64,000 nt of DNA from Incurvaria masculella. Taxonomy: Eukaryota > Arthropoda > Insecta > Lepidoptera > Incurvariidae. Under the pieces are notes generated by a model. That model worked only from the letters and a program-made list of their open reading frames with translations. It did no database searches and was not told the DNA's origin. Shown here piece by piece: positions 36,101 to 47,040 of the stretch (position 1 is the first letter of the stretch; the number at the start of each line of letters is the position of its first letter). Position numbers and translations under genes: made by a program. The stretch covers positions 2,676,001 to 2,740,000 of the forward strand of contig OX335665.1 in the NCBI GenBank assembly GCA_946894095.1, written 5' to 3'.

Positions 36101-39100
36101 TCTCAAGTGATAAAAGAATGTTAATTAAAATCTGACGACTTTTTGGGGAAGGGAACCGTTAGAGCCTGGAATACGATTTCGCTAGTTTAATAGCAGTTAC
36201 CGTGCAAAATTGTGCCTCGGCCAATGGACAAAGAATGCATTTATTTACATTTTAAAATCTTAGATTTCCGCTACCTTCCAGACAGCCTTAATCTAGTTAA
36301 ATTGTCCTGATATAATATTGCAAAACCAACCATTATTCCATAAAAACAGCAACGATTTCTTCTCTCCCCACCAGATGTCATCGTAGTGCAGGCAAATTTT
36401 GTCAACTACCCCGATCGAGAGTGCCGCCACAGCTCGGGCCTTCTGAATAGGTATAGAGGGCTCGAAAAGACTCCCATGGCTGTACTTAAGAACTCCAAGA
36501 GACACTGTCACAATGACAGCTTTCGCACGATACGTGTCTGCTCCCGCAGTAACTGTTACTAGACCATCGCCAGACCAGTCTATCTTCGTCACCTAGAATT
36601 CAGAAATAAATACAGTTCTTACAGCAGTGAACATGTTTTCAAAATAAGAGCGTGTCGTATCGACCGAGAAGCAAGAACACATTAAATAAAGCTTTAAAAA
36701 GAACTACTCCGTAAGCATGATTTTATGGCATATAAAATAATTTTAATTTTAATTTATAAAATAATTTTTAATTTTATATTTAATCAACAAGCAAACCTTT
36801 TGCGAACAGTGCGCCTACAAATTCTGTAATATATTCTTTAGACTTTAGCTTATATTTCTCCGGACTGATCTGTTATCAATGCCACCTACTAACACAGTGT
36901 TTAATATTTTGTGATTCTACACACTTTGTTTGAACGCATTACCTACGTTACGGATAGTAACTGCTAAAATTAAAGATTCAAACAAAATCGTTTTTAGTAT
37001 CAGACGCTAGAACCAGTCCTAGGTTAACATATAATGTAATATACTCCTTCGCTCTAAGCAAATAGGTGGCCTATATTAGCGAATATGATATGTAATTAGA
37101 ATTGCTCGTGATGAAAGGACACGTGCATTTTAGAAATAAATCTGAAAAAATAACAACTTTATAAAAATAAATAACATAATAACGTTCAAATCTGATCATC
37201 ATATAATTCCAGGTTATCTCTTGATACGAATATTTTTGAAAAACTCTTGCAAATTCAACGTTACCTTCGAATTAAGACGAATATTGACTGGCAACCCCGG
37301 CCCGCCGTTGTATTTGTGCAGAAGAATATCGAAAAGTGTGCGGTAACCAGACCTGTAACAACAAATATAATGATAATAAAACCCGAAATTAGGACATTTA
37401 GAGATGAGATGATCACAAATCATATGAACCAAATCAAATACAAATCGTCAAAGGTGGAGATAATATCCGCGCAGAGAATTGATGAAATTGGAGTTATCGT
37501 TAGTCTTTGGAATGGTGGTGTAATAGTGTCGATAATGGAGACTTCGTATTGGTTGGTCTAAAAATAATCAACGAGTGGGAATATAAAATTCCAACAGCAA
37601 GCATAAATATGGCAGATGATTTACAAAAGGTTAATTCAAATGTCTAGATGTTAAAAGCACCATGTGGAAAAATATGCACCTGCCCCAAGACCACCCTTGG
37701 CTTCCCGGGCACTGCTTGTAATAGCCGTCCCCTTTAAGGCTTATGTCGTGCCAAGAGTCCGTCGCATCCAAGGACGCCAGGACCAGCTCAAACATCTTCA
37801 GGAAGTTGCTGCAGAAATCCTTATCGGAGACGATGTCCGGCTTGTCGGCCACGTACTGGTAGAAAGTTTCATTGAAGAACTGGCCGACCGTGACGTTGTC
37901 TGAGTCCCCTCCTTCGTAGTACAGGTCGATGAAGTGTTGGAATAGATTCGCGACGACGGTTTCATTCAAGGCCCCCCTGCTGCCGAAGTTGGGAGTGCCT
38001 TCGCTGCCGAAATTCGTGGTCCAGTCCGTGTCCACAATGGGAACGCTGTTATTGCGTGCCAACTCAAAGGTCTCGCACTGAAATCAAACATTAATTAGAA
38101 ACTTTATTAATGTATAGGACTGCTATACAAATCTACTAAGAGAAATTTCGAGAACTTAATAAAATGCCAAGTAAAAAAATCGAAATCCTGGAGTGTATTT
38201 CTCCGAAATTATGAATTACCTGTGTATACTACAAAGCTATTCACAGAAAATATAGCAAAGGGAAAAGAGACCAAACGCTTTTCATCTTTCCACTAAATGT
38301 TTTCCTACTATTTGCGATTTAGTGAATTTAATGTGCTGGAGGATTTCAAATTATATTTTTAATGACATTTTAATTAGCAGCTTACTTCCGAAACTGCGTG
38401 CCAAACCTCCGTACCTCCGGCAGCCTGGATAGTGCGCCCAGCTCGGACGCATCTAACGCGTCGTACGTGCCGGCCATTGCTCTAAAGCCCCAGCACTCGA
38501 TACTCGCGATCCGCCATGGATCCACATGACATGGATCTACTCGGCGCCGAACTCCATCAGGCCGCCTCCGAACTCCTGCTTATTGACAGTACAGTAGTAT
38601 AGAGACCATGCTTACAAAGCATGCCGCCACACTCTCCAGCCCCAGCACTCGATACCCGCGCCTCGACAGCCTGGCCAGCGCGCCCACTCCAGACGCTCCC
38701 AGGCCCACCACAGGTCACTCCTGTCGTACGTCATGAGGAGTCCGCCACGGACGACAGGAGTGACCCTTCATACAGTCGGCTCCTAGTGCAGTACCTCGCC
38801 GTGGATCCACTCGGCGCCGAACTCGACCAGGCCGCCGCCGAACTCCTGCGTGTTGACCCTGATGCCGAGCCGTCCCTTGCTCTCCAGCCCCAGCACTCGA
38901 TACCCGCGCTCCGCCAGCCTGGACAGCGCGCCCACTCCAGACGCTCCCAGGCCCACCACAGGTCACTCCTGTCGTACGTCATGAGGAGTCCGCCACGGAC
39001 GACAGGAGTGACCCTTCATACAGTCGGCTCCTAGTGCAGTACCTCGCCGTGGATCCACTCGGCGCCGAACTCGACCAGGCCGCCGCCGAACTCCTGCGTG

Positions 39101-41221
39101 TTGACCCTGATGCCGAGCCGTCCCTTGCTCTCCAGCCCCAGCACTCGATACCCGCGCTCCGCCAGCCTGGACAGCGCGCCCACTCCAGACGCTCCCAGGC
39201 CCACCACAGGTCACTCCTGTCGTACGTCATGGGGAGTCCGCCACGGACGACAGGAGTGACCCTTCATACAGTCGGCTCCTAGTGCAGTACCTCGCCGTGG
39301 ATCCACTCGGCGCCGAACTCGACCAGGCCGCCGCCGAACTCCTGCGTGTTGACCCTGATGCCGAGCCGTCCCTTGCTCTCCAGCCCCAGCACTCGATACC
39401 CGCGCTCCGCCAGCCTGGACAGCGCGCCCACTCCAGACGCTCCCAGGCCCACCACAGGTCACTCCTGTCGTACGTCATGAGGAGTCCGCCACGGACGACA
39501 GGAGTGACCCTTCATACAGTCGGCTCCTAGTGCAGTACCTCGCCGTGGATCCACTCGGCGCCGAACTCGACCAGGCCGCCGCCGAACTCCTGCGTGTTGA
39601 CCCTGATGCCGAGCCGTCCCTTGCTCTCCAGCCCCAGCACTCGATACCCGCGCTCCGCCAACCTGGACAGCGCGCCCACTCCAGACGCTCCCAGGCCCAC
39701 CACAGGTCACTCCTGTCGTTCGTCATGAGGAGTCCGCCACGGACGACAGGAGTGACCCTTCATACAGTCGGCTCCTAGTGCAGTACCTCGCCGTGGATCC
39801 ACTCGGCGCCGAACTCGACCAGGCCGCCTCCGAACTCCTGCGTGTTGACCCTGCCTCCGAGCCGGCCCTTGCTCTCCAGCCCCAGCACTCGATACCCGCG
39901 CTCCGCCAGCCTGGTCAGCGCGCCCAGCCCGGACGCTCCCAGGCCGACCACTATGGCGTCGTAGGTGGCGGACTCCGCAATGGCGAGCGGCAGGCATGCC
40001 AACAGCAGGAGGATACCTTGAGTCCGAGCGATGATCGTTTAATGGTTACGTTTTTTAGGGTTCCGTACCCGAAGGTCCGTCCTAATAATCGTCTATGTTA
40101 TGTAAAAATCTTAATGTTAGTTCCATTGCACGCCACGCAGGTTCTCTAATGCGCACGGACTCTACCAAGTATTTTAAAGTCATGTTCACTACTTCTCATG
40201 TGTTTTACGTAGCTTAAGTAAAAAATCACCTATTGCTGATTAACTTAATCGTATCGTATTAAGGGCCTTTCTTAGCAGCTTGCAATCAATATTAGTACAA
40301 GATAATCATCACTTTAGTAATAAAGGCCCTTTAAGAGTCGATTAAACTAAATCAGCACATGGTGTAAATCAGGCTTAGGGTCTCTTTGTGGCTAAATGCT
40401 CACATTAAAGTACCTTTCTTAGCAGCTTGCAATCGATACCAGTACAAAATAATCAGCACTTTAGTAATAAAGGCCCTTCATGTGTCGATAAAAATAAATC
40501 AGCACTTGGTGTAAACCAGGCGTAATTTAAATAAATTATGTTTTGGTGTGGTTAGCATTACCTATTCTACTTATATTATAAACGCTAAGGATTGATGGAT
40601 GTTTGTAAGTATTTCACGCAAAAACTACTGAAAGAATCTTGATGGAAATTTACATTAATGTAGCATATTGGTGTGAATACCATATATGGGATAATTTATA
40701 AAGATATTGGGTAAATTCGATAGTTTTCGAGTGAGTCAGACAATATTCCTGCCATCTGAGAGCTATCTCGGCGTGTGCTGTACGCAGTTAGAGTTACACT
40801 AAGATATTGTGTCGCGAGGTTGTTTCTATTGTATTGTTGTATAATAAAGTCCGGGACAACACATACCTTTTATGTAGAAGCCATTATAGCCAAAATATAG
40901 AACATTTAAACAGATACTGTACAATGCTCATTTTGTAGCATTAAAATTATTGTTTATCAAAATAAATACTTTTATCGCTTCTGTTATTTAAGTTGATTAA
41001 CTTCATCTTTAACAACAAGTAATTTTGACAAATCGTTTAAAAGTTATGACGATCAGTGAAACGCCGCAATCATATTCATAACATCTAGCCGTATATAATA
41101 TTCCGAATAAGGTGATAAAGCTCCGCTGAATGTCCAAAACGACATTGACCCGAGCGGAGCCGGGTACCTCAGCTAGTTAATAAAATTAAAATGACTTACC
41201 ATATCCTCTAGCGGTCTCCAT
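33124..41221 (-). CDS. PAO-B: secreted flavin amine oxidase (polyamine/spermine oxidase-like), 7 exons, complete
   Basis: Exons, in transcript order: 41221-41200, 40016-39787, 38077-37680, 37352-37265, 36592-36331, 35266-35041, 33367-33124. All introns are GT..AG, with phases 1,0,2,0,1,2. They join into one frame of 489 aa plus TGA. The N-terminus is a signal peptide (METARGYG followed by ILLLLACLPLAIA). Then come the Rossmann dinucleotide motif VVGLGASGLGALTRL, the LGGRVNT motif and GAEWIHGE. Exon 5 carries the flavin-site lysine (GVVDKICL, K311) and exon 7 the C-terminal FAD motif LFAGEAT..STVHGA..TGWREA. Length and motif order fit the FAD-dependent polyamine oxidase family, which oxidises spermine or acetylated polyamines and releases H2O2. 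NxT sequons (NETV, NVTV, NETF, NRTV), the signal peptide and no peroxisomal tripeptide at the C-terminus (ends SKTA) suggest secretion. The substrate is not determinable from sequence. It lies head-to-tail with PAO-A, 1.3 kb upstream of it. Confidence 0.88.
33370..33770. repeat. MITE of the 1002/2697 family, split by an insertion
   Basis: TGGTTTTACTTCTTCGACCTG, AACTCGGACTGCC, GAAAACGCGGAGTCGGCG, then an insertion, then ACATTTGAAAACGCTAGTCGA. It reaches to within a few bases of the PAO-B exon 7 acceptor. Confidence 0.6.
33530..33716 (+). mobile_element. LINE or SINE tail insertion with (TAA)n and 8-bp target duplication
   Basis: Flanked by CATTTGAA at 33522-33529 and 33717-33724. Ends GGCTTAATAATAATAATAA. 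The body AATTAAAAGACTACACCTC is not assigned to a family. Confidence 0.65.
33985..34085. repeat. Inverted repeat in PAO-B intron 6
   Basis: TAGCATAGCTAAAAATATTATT at the left answers AATAATATTTTTAGCTATGCTA at the right, about 50-bp loop. Confidence 0.7.
34189..34322. repeat. MITE with perfect 22-bp ends
   Basis: TTAATTTGAGTTTCAGCGAC(AT) answers (AT)GTCGCTGAAACTCAAATTAA. TTAA at each edge could be a target duplication. Confidence 0.75.
35818..36296. repeat. Family Q repeat in PAO-B intron 5
   Basis: CCTTAAGAGCGTCGCTACCC, CATGCTACGGGTGATAA at the left; TTCCAGACAGCCTTAA at the right. Confidence 0.65.
38400..38712 (-). pseudogene. Older, degraded exon-2 copies at the far edge of the array
   Basis: Two partial copies precede the clean array. 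The one at about 38628-38712 has the LSRRGY spelling of PAO-A exon 2. The one at about 38420-38590 is broken (GATCTACTCGGCGCC then a lost GGR segment). They show that duplication of this exon is old as well as recent. Confidence 0.6.
38713..39786 (-). repeat. Array of 248-bp units holding 5'-truncated copies of PAO-B exon 2
   Basis: Four near-identical units start at 38786, 39034, 39282 and 39530, and lead into the intact exon 2 at 39787. Each keeps exon 2 from the second half of the Rossmann strand (VVGLGASGVGALSRL) to the donor GAG|GTACTG. Each lacks the signal-peptide part and acceptor. An in-frame TGA lies directly upstream, so they cannot code. All copies read GRLGIRVN where the functional exon has GRLGGRVN. 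At each junction is a perfect 15-bp inverted repeat (GGTCACTCCTGTCGT and its complement, 23-nt spacer), at 38713, 38961, 39209, 39457 and 39705; in the last only the arms are conserved. Confidence 0.85.
40221..40377. repeat. MITE (GGGCCTTT type), copy 1, in PAO-B intron 1
   Basis: AAAAATCACCTATTGCTGATT..AATCG at the left answers CGATTAAACTAAATCAGC..GGTGTAAATCAGGCTTA. A partial second copy is at 40405-40525. Confidence 0.65.
40550..41176 (+). mobile_element. Non-autonomous Helitron in PAO-B intron 1
   Basis: The left shows the usual ATTCTACTTATATTATAAACG and AAAACTACTGAAAGAATCTTG. The right is CCCGAGCGGAGCCGGG then TACCTCAGCTAG. It ends 22 bases from exon 1's donor. Confidence 0.65.
41200..41221 (-). 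CDS. PAO-B exon 1, 22-nt coding micro-exon
   Basis: The exon holds ATG plus six codons and one base, ending at the strong donor G|GTAAGT. It joins in frame with exon 2 at 40016 (acceptor ending TCAAG), giving METARGYG followed by the hydrophobic signal core. Exon 2 alone has no in-frame ATG before a stop, so an upstream exon is required. The matching micro-exon of PAO-A has the same phase. Confidence 0.8.
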
Positions 41222-41240
41222 TTTGTCACAGTCCACGCAA

Positions 41241-41246
41241 GACTGA
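41241..41246 (-). promoter_or_regulatory. Initiator-like element of PAO-B
   Basis: TCAGTC on the minus strand begins 25 bases upstream of the ATG and matches the arthropod initiator core TCAGT. The leader pattern TTCAGT-N9-ACTGTGAC-N3-ATG is shared exactly in spacing with PAO-A. I see no TATA box at the expected distance. The 5' UTR would be about 23 nt. Confidence 0.5.
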
Positions 41247-41944
41247 ACTGGTTCTGTCGGTACTACAGTAACGACAATACTGGACGGACAGTAAATCAAT
41301 TTATTTGCCTGCCGACACACTTGTGTCACGTAAGGTCAAATGTCACAAGTACAATAAGGTGATAGCAGATTGTTATTGTTTTATTGAGTGTGTGCCGTGC
41401 AGTAACAAGTATTATGTAACATTAGCCTACGATATTTTTTATCTAACTGGACATAAATGGCTGTTGAGAAATCTCTCAATCATTCCTTTTCAAATTTGAA
41501 TTTCTGGCGCCCTTTATATGCAAATGCGAACTACCCACATTTTTCGTCGCTTTTGAGTAACTCCACGAAATTTTTGACCACATTTAACTGCCACGTTTTT
41601 TCATGCACTGAGCTCTGGACATATTCTTCGAGAAATACAGCCAAAAGGAGTTTTTATTGCCTATCTTCGATGTCTGCAGCGAATGCTATGCTTGCATAGT
41701 AGTGAGTGATCTATAGTCAGTGTATTGCCACGGCGGCGCCTTCTCATCATCACCACCAGCAAATCCCGGGTCCGGGTTCCAGCGAGAGAGGTGAACACCC
41801 ACTAGCGCGGAGAGCAGGTCAGTCGCAATGTATTTTAGAGGGCGCCATACAATCTTTTAATAGCAATACAGTCCACAATTTATCTTATATATTTTTCCCC
41901 AAAATCCAGCAACCTACGGGGACTGCGCAAATTTCGCGTGCAGC

Positions 41945-42045
41945 CCTCCCCTTCAATGGCTAATAAACACAGTCATGGTATGAGCACAACACTTCGCATT
42001 CCCGAAGGAATTAGGTGCCATGCTAAGACCTTCCCTACATATAGC
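41945..42045 (-). mobile_element. SINE body fragment
   Basis: CATTCCCGAAGGAATTAGG and GCCATGCTAAGACCTTCCC. Confidence 0.5.
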
Positions 42046-42295
42046 TAGCTGGGGTGCTAGGCTCGGTTCTGGTCAATTTCGTTTTGGACATTAACCCGAG
42101 CAGAGCCCGGTAAAATGCGATCAGAAACCTTGGTGGTTATTCAAACATAATAAAAAATGTTGTTATTTCGTAAGTCCTGCTGTCCGGCTGTTTTTTTCTA
42201 CAGGTCGCATTTCTCAACCGATTCTCGTGAAATTTTGTGCGCAGGTTCGATAATTGTATAGGTTTTTAAGAAGAGCCAGTTTTTTTACATTTTTA

Positions 42296-42462
42296 CTCAG
42301 GGCCTTTTTAACCCACAGCTGATTAGCTTAATCGCCACATATTGAGGCCCTTTCTTAGCTGGTTGCAATCAATAACAGTACAAGATAATCATCAGTTTAG
42401 TGATAAAGGTCCTTTTAATGTCGATTAAAATAAATCAGCACTTGGTGAAAACCAGGCTTAAT
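42296..42462. repeat. MITE (GGGCCTTT type), copy 2
   Basis: AGGGCCTTTTTAACCCACAG, GCTGATTAGCTTAATCGCC to AATCAGCACTTGGTGAAAACC. Confidence 0.7.
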
Positions 42463-42889
42463 GTTAGTGTGAAAAGGATTAAATTACGTATCATTATTAT
42501 TGCACATAGTGATATAAGCACCTGTCATTTTAAATGGGTTGCCATCAAACATATAATATTTTCCGCTGCCTTTCCGTCACGTGTGAGACCAATAGTATTT
42601 CGACGTCCATAAATCGGATGGCACCAGAAATAACCGCTCTCCCAAAGCAAACTCGAACATATTGATCGAACACACATTATAAGTGACGCGACGTAGGAAC
42701 GAACGTGCGTGTACAGTATGGCTTCCGACGCTATGTCGCCGCATAAATGCCTGTCAAAATAGAAACCGTGTGGAAACCGGAGACAACCCTATACAGCATG
42801 CTTGAGGCGTGTGTGGTCAAATTAAATTATTTTCGATATTTTTCTGTTCAACTGATTAGATTTTCATCATTACATAGCTTTCTCTGTCC

Positions 42890-43146
42890 CTATATCCCTA
42901 TGTATGCTTAAATCTTTAAAACTACGCAACCGATTTTGATGCGGTTTTTTTTAATAGATAGAGTGATTGAAGAGGAAGGTTTATTTGTATAATAATATAC
43001 ATTAAATACTGTTTTAAGGTTTCTAATGTGATGTCGTAAATAATTACATTTTTTCCGCTTACATTGCCAAACGCAGGCTGAACTTGACCAGCCCGAAATC
43101 AGTCAAAAACGACATTGAGCCGAGCGGAGCCGGGTACCTCAGCTAG
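42890..43146 (+). mobile_element. Non-autonomous Helitron
   Basis: GCTTTCTCTGTCCCTATATC, AAAACTACGCAACCGATTTTG to CCGAGCGGAGCCGGGTACCTC then AGCTAG. Confidence 0.65.
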
Positions 43147-43303
43147 TTAAAATATAAACACTGTGAACAATAACATAATAATCCCTAAACGAAATAAAAC
43201 CAGCAACTTACTACTTACTAAAACTATACTAAACTAAATAGAAAATTTCCTCTATGCCCACCGAGCTATGTTCAATATATTTAAATTCAATATATAATAC
43301 AAT

Positions 43304-43637
43304 AATCGTAGCCTAGTGACGCGGGGACTTGCCCAGCATACCAGAGGTCTGAGTTCAAATCCACGCCCCGTGCGCTTCCTTTCTCTATCCGAGTTGGATA
43401 AGTGCATTTCGTCACGAATGCGAGCTGCTCTACAGTTCGGAATCCATGTAAAACGGTAGGTCCTCTTCCCCTACTAGGTGGTAAAATTGTCCGTATTTTC
43501 CATCCAGTTCAATGTAGTCGTGCTCATAAAGGGAAGGTCCTGGCAAGGCACCTAAATCCTTTGGGAATGTGGTGTATTGGGCTAATATCATAACGGTAGC
43601 TATGTGGTATTAGTCATCCATGTCAAGTTGTATAAAA
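43304..43637 (+). mobile_element. tRNA-headed SINE, nearly full length
   Basis: A box GTAGCCTAGTGACG, B box CTGAGTTCAAATCC, then the shared body from GTTCGGAATCC to CCATGTCAAGTTGTATAAAAA. A central piece (the ACCCGGGTTGGTACC block) is deleted. Confidence 0.7.
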
Positions 43638-43639
43638 AC

Positions 43640-44925
43640 GATTCAGCCATTGTCATTTTGGATAACATATATCACGTCACCATAAAGAGAAATAGAAAAT
43701 AATCAAAAGCAAATCATTTTATATAACCATAAAAATAATATTCGTAGAGAGACATCCTGTACGGGGAACAGCTACTGTCCGCTACCGTACGCACATCCTG
43801 CCCCGCCGTCAGCTAGACAAGTATGGAGTGAGCTTACTTTGAGTTTATGTTTTAAGCTTGATAGAAAATATCCAAAATGAATAAGATTTTGTTTTACATT
43901 AGATGTTTTCGAAAAACTTTAACTAAACATTTTAAAATAACGTTAATATCAAATATAAGGAACGTTTTTTTAGCCTACACTTTTTCTTACCTTTTTCCTC
44001 AACTCAACAATTCTTTGTATGTCATAACTTACACTTAACACGTAAATGCATAGCAGGTTTTCGCATATACTATGTCATCGATTCTTTAAATAATATTACA
44101 ATAAAAAAACATTGTAGCGACCGAGCGCCCTCTATTAAGCTGCTAGTTTCACATGCCACACACAACAAAACAGATGCACAGAAGTTAGTTAACATGGCGG
44201 CCTCAAGACCTGACCCACCTTTTCATCTCTCCACAACATCCATGAAAATTCAACAATATTTTTTTATTAGATTGTCTCTACACATAAATCTTTTGATTTA
44301 CGCATCACTGATCACTGGATCGCTTTGATAACCTATTTCGCTAGTTCAAACCATTGAACAGAGCATTTAATGACTAGACATTATATGAAATAATTTGAAT
44401 GTGTTGAAAATATGTATCTACACAACTATAAAAATCCGTGGTCACATGCTCTATTCAGTGGTTTAAGCCAGCAAAATAGGTTATCGAAACGATTTAGTGA
44501 TAAGTGATGCGTAACCTGTAATATACCTATACTGTACAATGTTTTCACCTTCGTCCGATAACAGAAGCCATCTCCACACATCGTTATCTGTGCACCGAGA
44601 GGACTACATCGCATGCGTAGTACTTACGGCTTCGTATGTGGTTGATGTAAGAAATATCACATCTTACCTTAGCGGCGGTGCCGGCATGGGTGGACAGTGC
44701 GGTTTATCGTTGTACCTTATTCTGTGGTTTAGGCCTAGTGCATACTTGGTTTAGTCATTAGGTCTGGCTACACAAGCCGTCATACTGATTCGTAAGGCGG
44801 TAATGAGTTAGTAGAAAACTTCGCACTATATTATAGTTAGGTTAGGTGAGATTAGGTTAGGTTATTCACTTACGAATTCTGTACGCGCAACATCGAATGT
44901 TCGCGGCACTAAATTCGTCAGCCTC
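43640..44925. other. No gene recognised
   Basis: AT-rich; a weak inverted similarity between about 44290-44350 (GATCGCTTTGATAACC) and 44460-44515 (GGTTATCGAAACGATT). No gene. Confidence 0.35.
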
Positions 44926-44927
44926 GG

Positions 44928-45073
44928 CAGCCCAGTGGCGCGACGCCTTGTCATTCGAGGCTTGGTGAACCTCTGAGGACGGTTAGGTTCTGGATGGGTG
45001 ACCATTTTCAACCGTTGAGGCTGGCCGTAGTTCGGATTCCACGTAAAACTGTAGGTCCCCTTCCTTACATCCT
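44928..45073 (+). mobile_element. 5S-type SINE head fragment
   Basis: CAGCCCAGTGGCGCGACG, GGTTCTGGATGGGTGACC, CGTAGTTCGGATTCCACG, ending at CCCCTTCCTTAC. The 3' two thirds are missing. Confidence 0.65.
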
Positions 45074-45284
45074 ACACAGAGCGAAAAGAATACTTGAATA
45101 AATACAATAAAAATTATTCGAAAATATGTTCTTCAAACTATTGTTTCACAACAACACTTATATGTTTTCATCTAAGAAAAATATTTCAAACAAAAACTTT
45201 GAGATTTATTGAAGGAAAAAAAATTTTTTTTGACATGTTTTCTTCAGTTAAGCAAATATCTTTCAATCAAAGTTGTCATCACTA

Positions 45285-45972
45285 CATAGTATAAAACAAA
45301 GTCGCTTTCTCTGTCCCTATATCCCTATATCCCTACATCCATATATCCCTATGTATGCTTAAATCTTTAAAACTACGCAACGGATTTTGATGCGGGTTTT
45401 TTTAATAGATAGAGTGATTGAAGAGGAAGGTTTATATGTATAATAACATCCATTAAATAGTGGAGAAATACTGTTATTTTTGAGGTTTCCAATGTGATGT
45501 CTAAAAAAATTACATTTTTTCAGCTTACATTGCAAACGCAGGCTGTACCCTACGAGATTTATCAAAATAATGTACTAAGTATTGTACACATTGAAAAGGT
45601 CTACAGAAAACTCCGCGATGGTATATATCTATCTCTTATGGATATCCCACAATAGCATTTTTTTGTCATTTACTTTTTACGACAAATAATGGCTAATTTT
45701 CGAAGCGATTTTAACCAATACAGCATTTTTCCTTATTCAATTAAATACCTTAATTAAATTGTTGATTTAATATAGATCTATATGGCCCTTTACAGCATAT
45801 ACTTATTTAAATGAATATTTTCGAAGATATTACAGATTTAAAAATTTCGGGACGTATCGTTTGCGGCGGCGGTACCGGCCGGCCGGGGCGGCGGGAGCGT
45901 GCCTATAAATAGTTCAAAATAATATTTTTTTAAATTATATTATGCCCGTGCGAAGCCGGGACGGGCTGCTAG
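45285..45972 (+). mobile_element. Non-autonomous Helitron
   Basis: AGTATAAAACAAAGTCGC, AACTACGCAACGGATTTTGA at the left. The right end has the hairpin GCCCGT..ACGGGC followed by TGCTAG. Confidence 0.7.
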
Positions 45973-46178
45973 TTTTATTTTATGAAGATTTTAACTCACT
46001 TTCCATGCTTTGTCGATTCAACAAAAATGTTTCTCATAATATAAGTTGCAATATTATAATATCCTTCCGAGATGACGTTACTTTAGAACAATACTTTGAT
46101 TGATGATTTAAAGAAATAAATGTTTTTTTCGTATCCGTACTACTATTTTAAATGCGAAAGTACTCTGTCTATCTGTTT

Positions 46179-46569
46179 GTTTTTTTTTTTTTTTATGTGA
46201 CTGGATATGGATGGCTAATACCACACTTTCTGTCATGGTATTAGCCCAACACACCACATGGGAACTAGGTGCCATGCCAGGACCTCCCTTATATTGCACG
46301 GCTACATTGAACTGGACGGAAAACACGGACAATTTTCATTGCCGCTTCGACCATCGTTCATCCAATGCGATGGTACCAACCCGGGCGGGCTTAACCCTAC
46401 CACCTAGTAAGTAAGGAAGGGGACCTACAGTTTAACGTGGAATCCGAACCACGGCCAGCCTCTCTCAACGGTCGAATGGTCACCCATCCAAGACCAGACC
46501 GGACCCAGCGTCGCTTAACTTCGGAGAGCGATCGCCGAAGTGTCGCGCCACTGGGCCACTGAGGCTGAC
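46179..46569 (-). mobile_element. 5S-headed SINE, full length
   Basis: The SINE 5' end is at 46569 and the A-tail at 46179. It has the A-box-like TGGCCCAGTGG, then the 5S-like blocks GAAGTTAAGC and TTGGATGGGTGACC, then the common body (GGTTCGGATTCC, GGTCGAAGCGG, GGTCCTGGCATGG). Confidence 0.8.
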
Positions 46570-46666
46570 GTTTTATCTCTCTACCTCTAAAACAAAATGG
46601 TGGTATAGAGAGAGTCTGGATCTAGGGAAGGACCTGGGCTACCTTTTGTGGTGAAAATGAAACTCA

Positions 46667-47040
46667 TTTTTTTTATGCGACCTGACAGGGATGACTAATA
46701 CCATACAACTACCGATATGATATTAGCCCAATACACCACATTCCCGAAGGAATTAGGTGCCATGCCAGGACCTTCCCTTTATGAGCACTTTTTCATTGCC
46801 GCTTCGACCATATTTTCATCCAATGCGATGGTACCAACCCGGGCGGGCTTAAACCCTACCACCTAGTAGGGGAAGGGGACCTACAGTTTTAGATGGATTC
46901 CGAACCATGGAGCAGCTCGGATTCGTGACGAAAATGCACTTATCGAACTCGGAAAGAGAATGACAGTGGTGCATGTCGGAATTGAGCCCAGGCCTCTGGT
47001 ACGCTAGGCCAGTCCCCGCGCCACTAGGCTACGAGCCGCT
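46667..47040 (-). mobile_element. tRNA-headed SINE, full length, same body
   Basis: The head reads GGCTCGTAGCCTAGTGG (A box) and CCTGGGCTCAATTCC (B box), unlike its neighbour's 5S-type head. From the GTTCGGAATCC block onward the body is the same family, with a TCGCATAAAAAAAA tail. Confidence 0.75.

Noticed and set aside
38715..39778. Open frames of about 83 aa repeated at 248-bp spacing on both strands
   Set aside because: They are wrong-frame or antisense readings of the exon-2 copies. High GC keeps frames open.
38715..39786. Dscam-like mutually exclusive exon cluster
   Set aside because: The copies lack acceptors, have an in-frame TGA just upstream and share the same altered GIR, so they cannot supply alternative protein.
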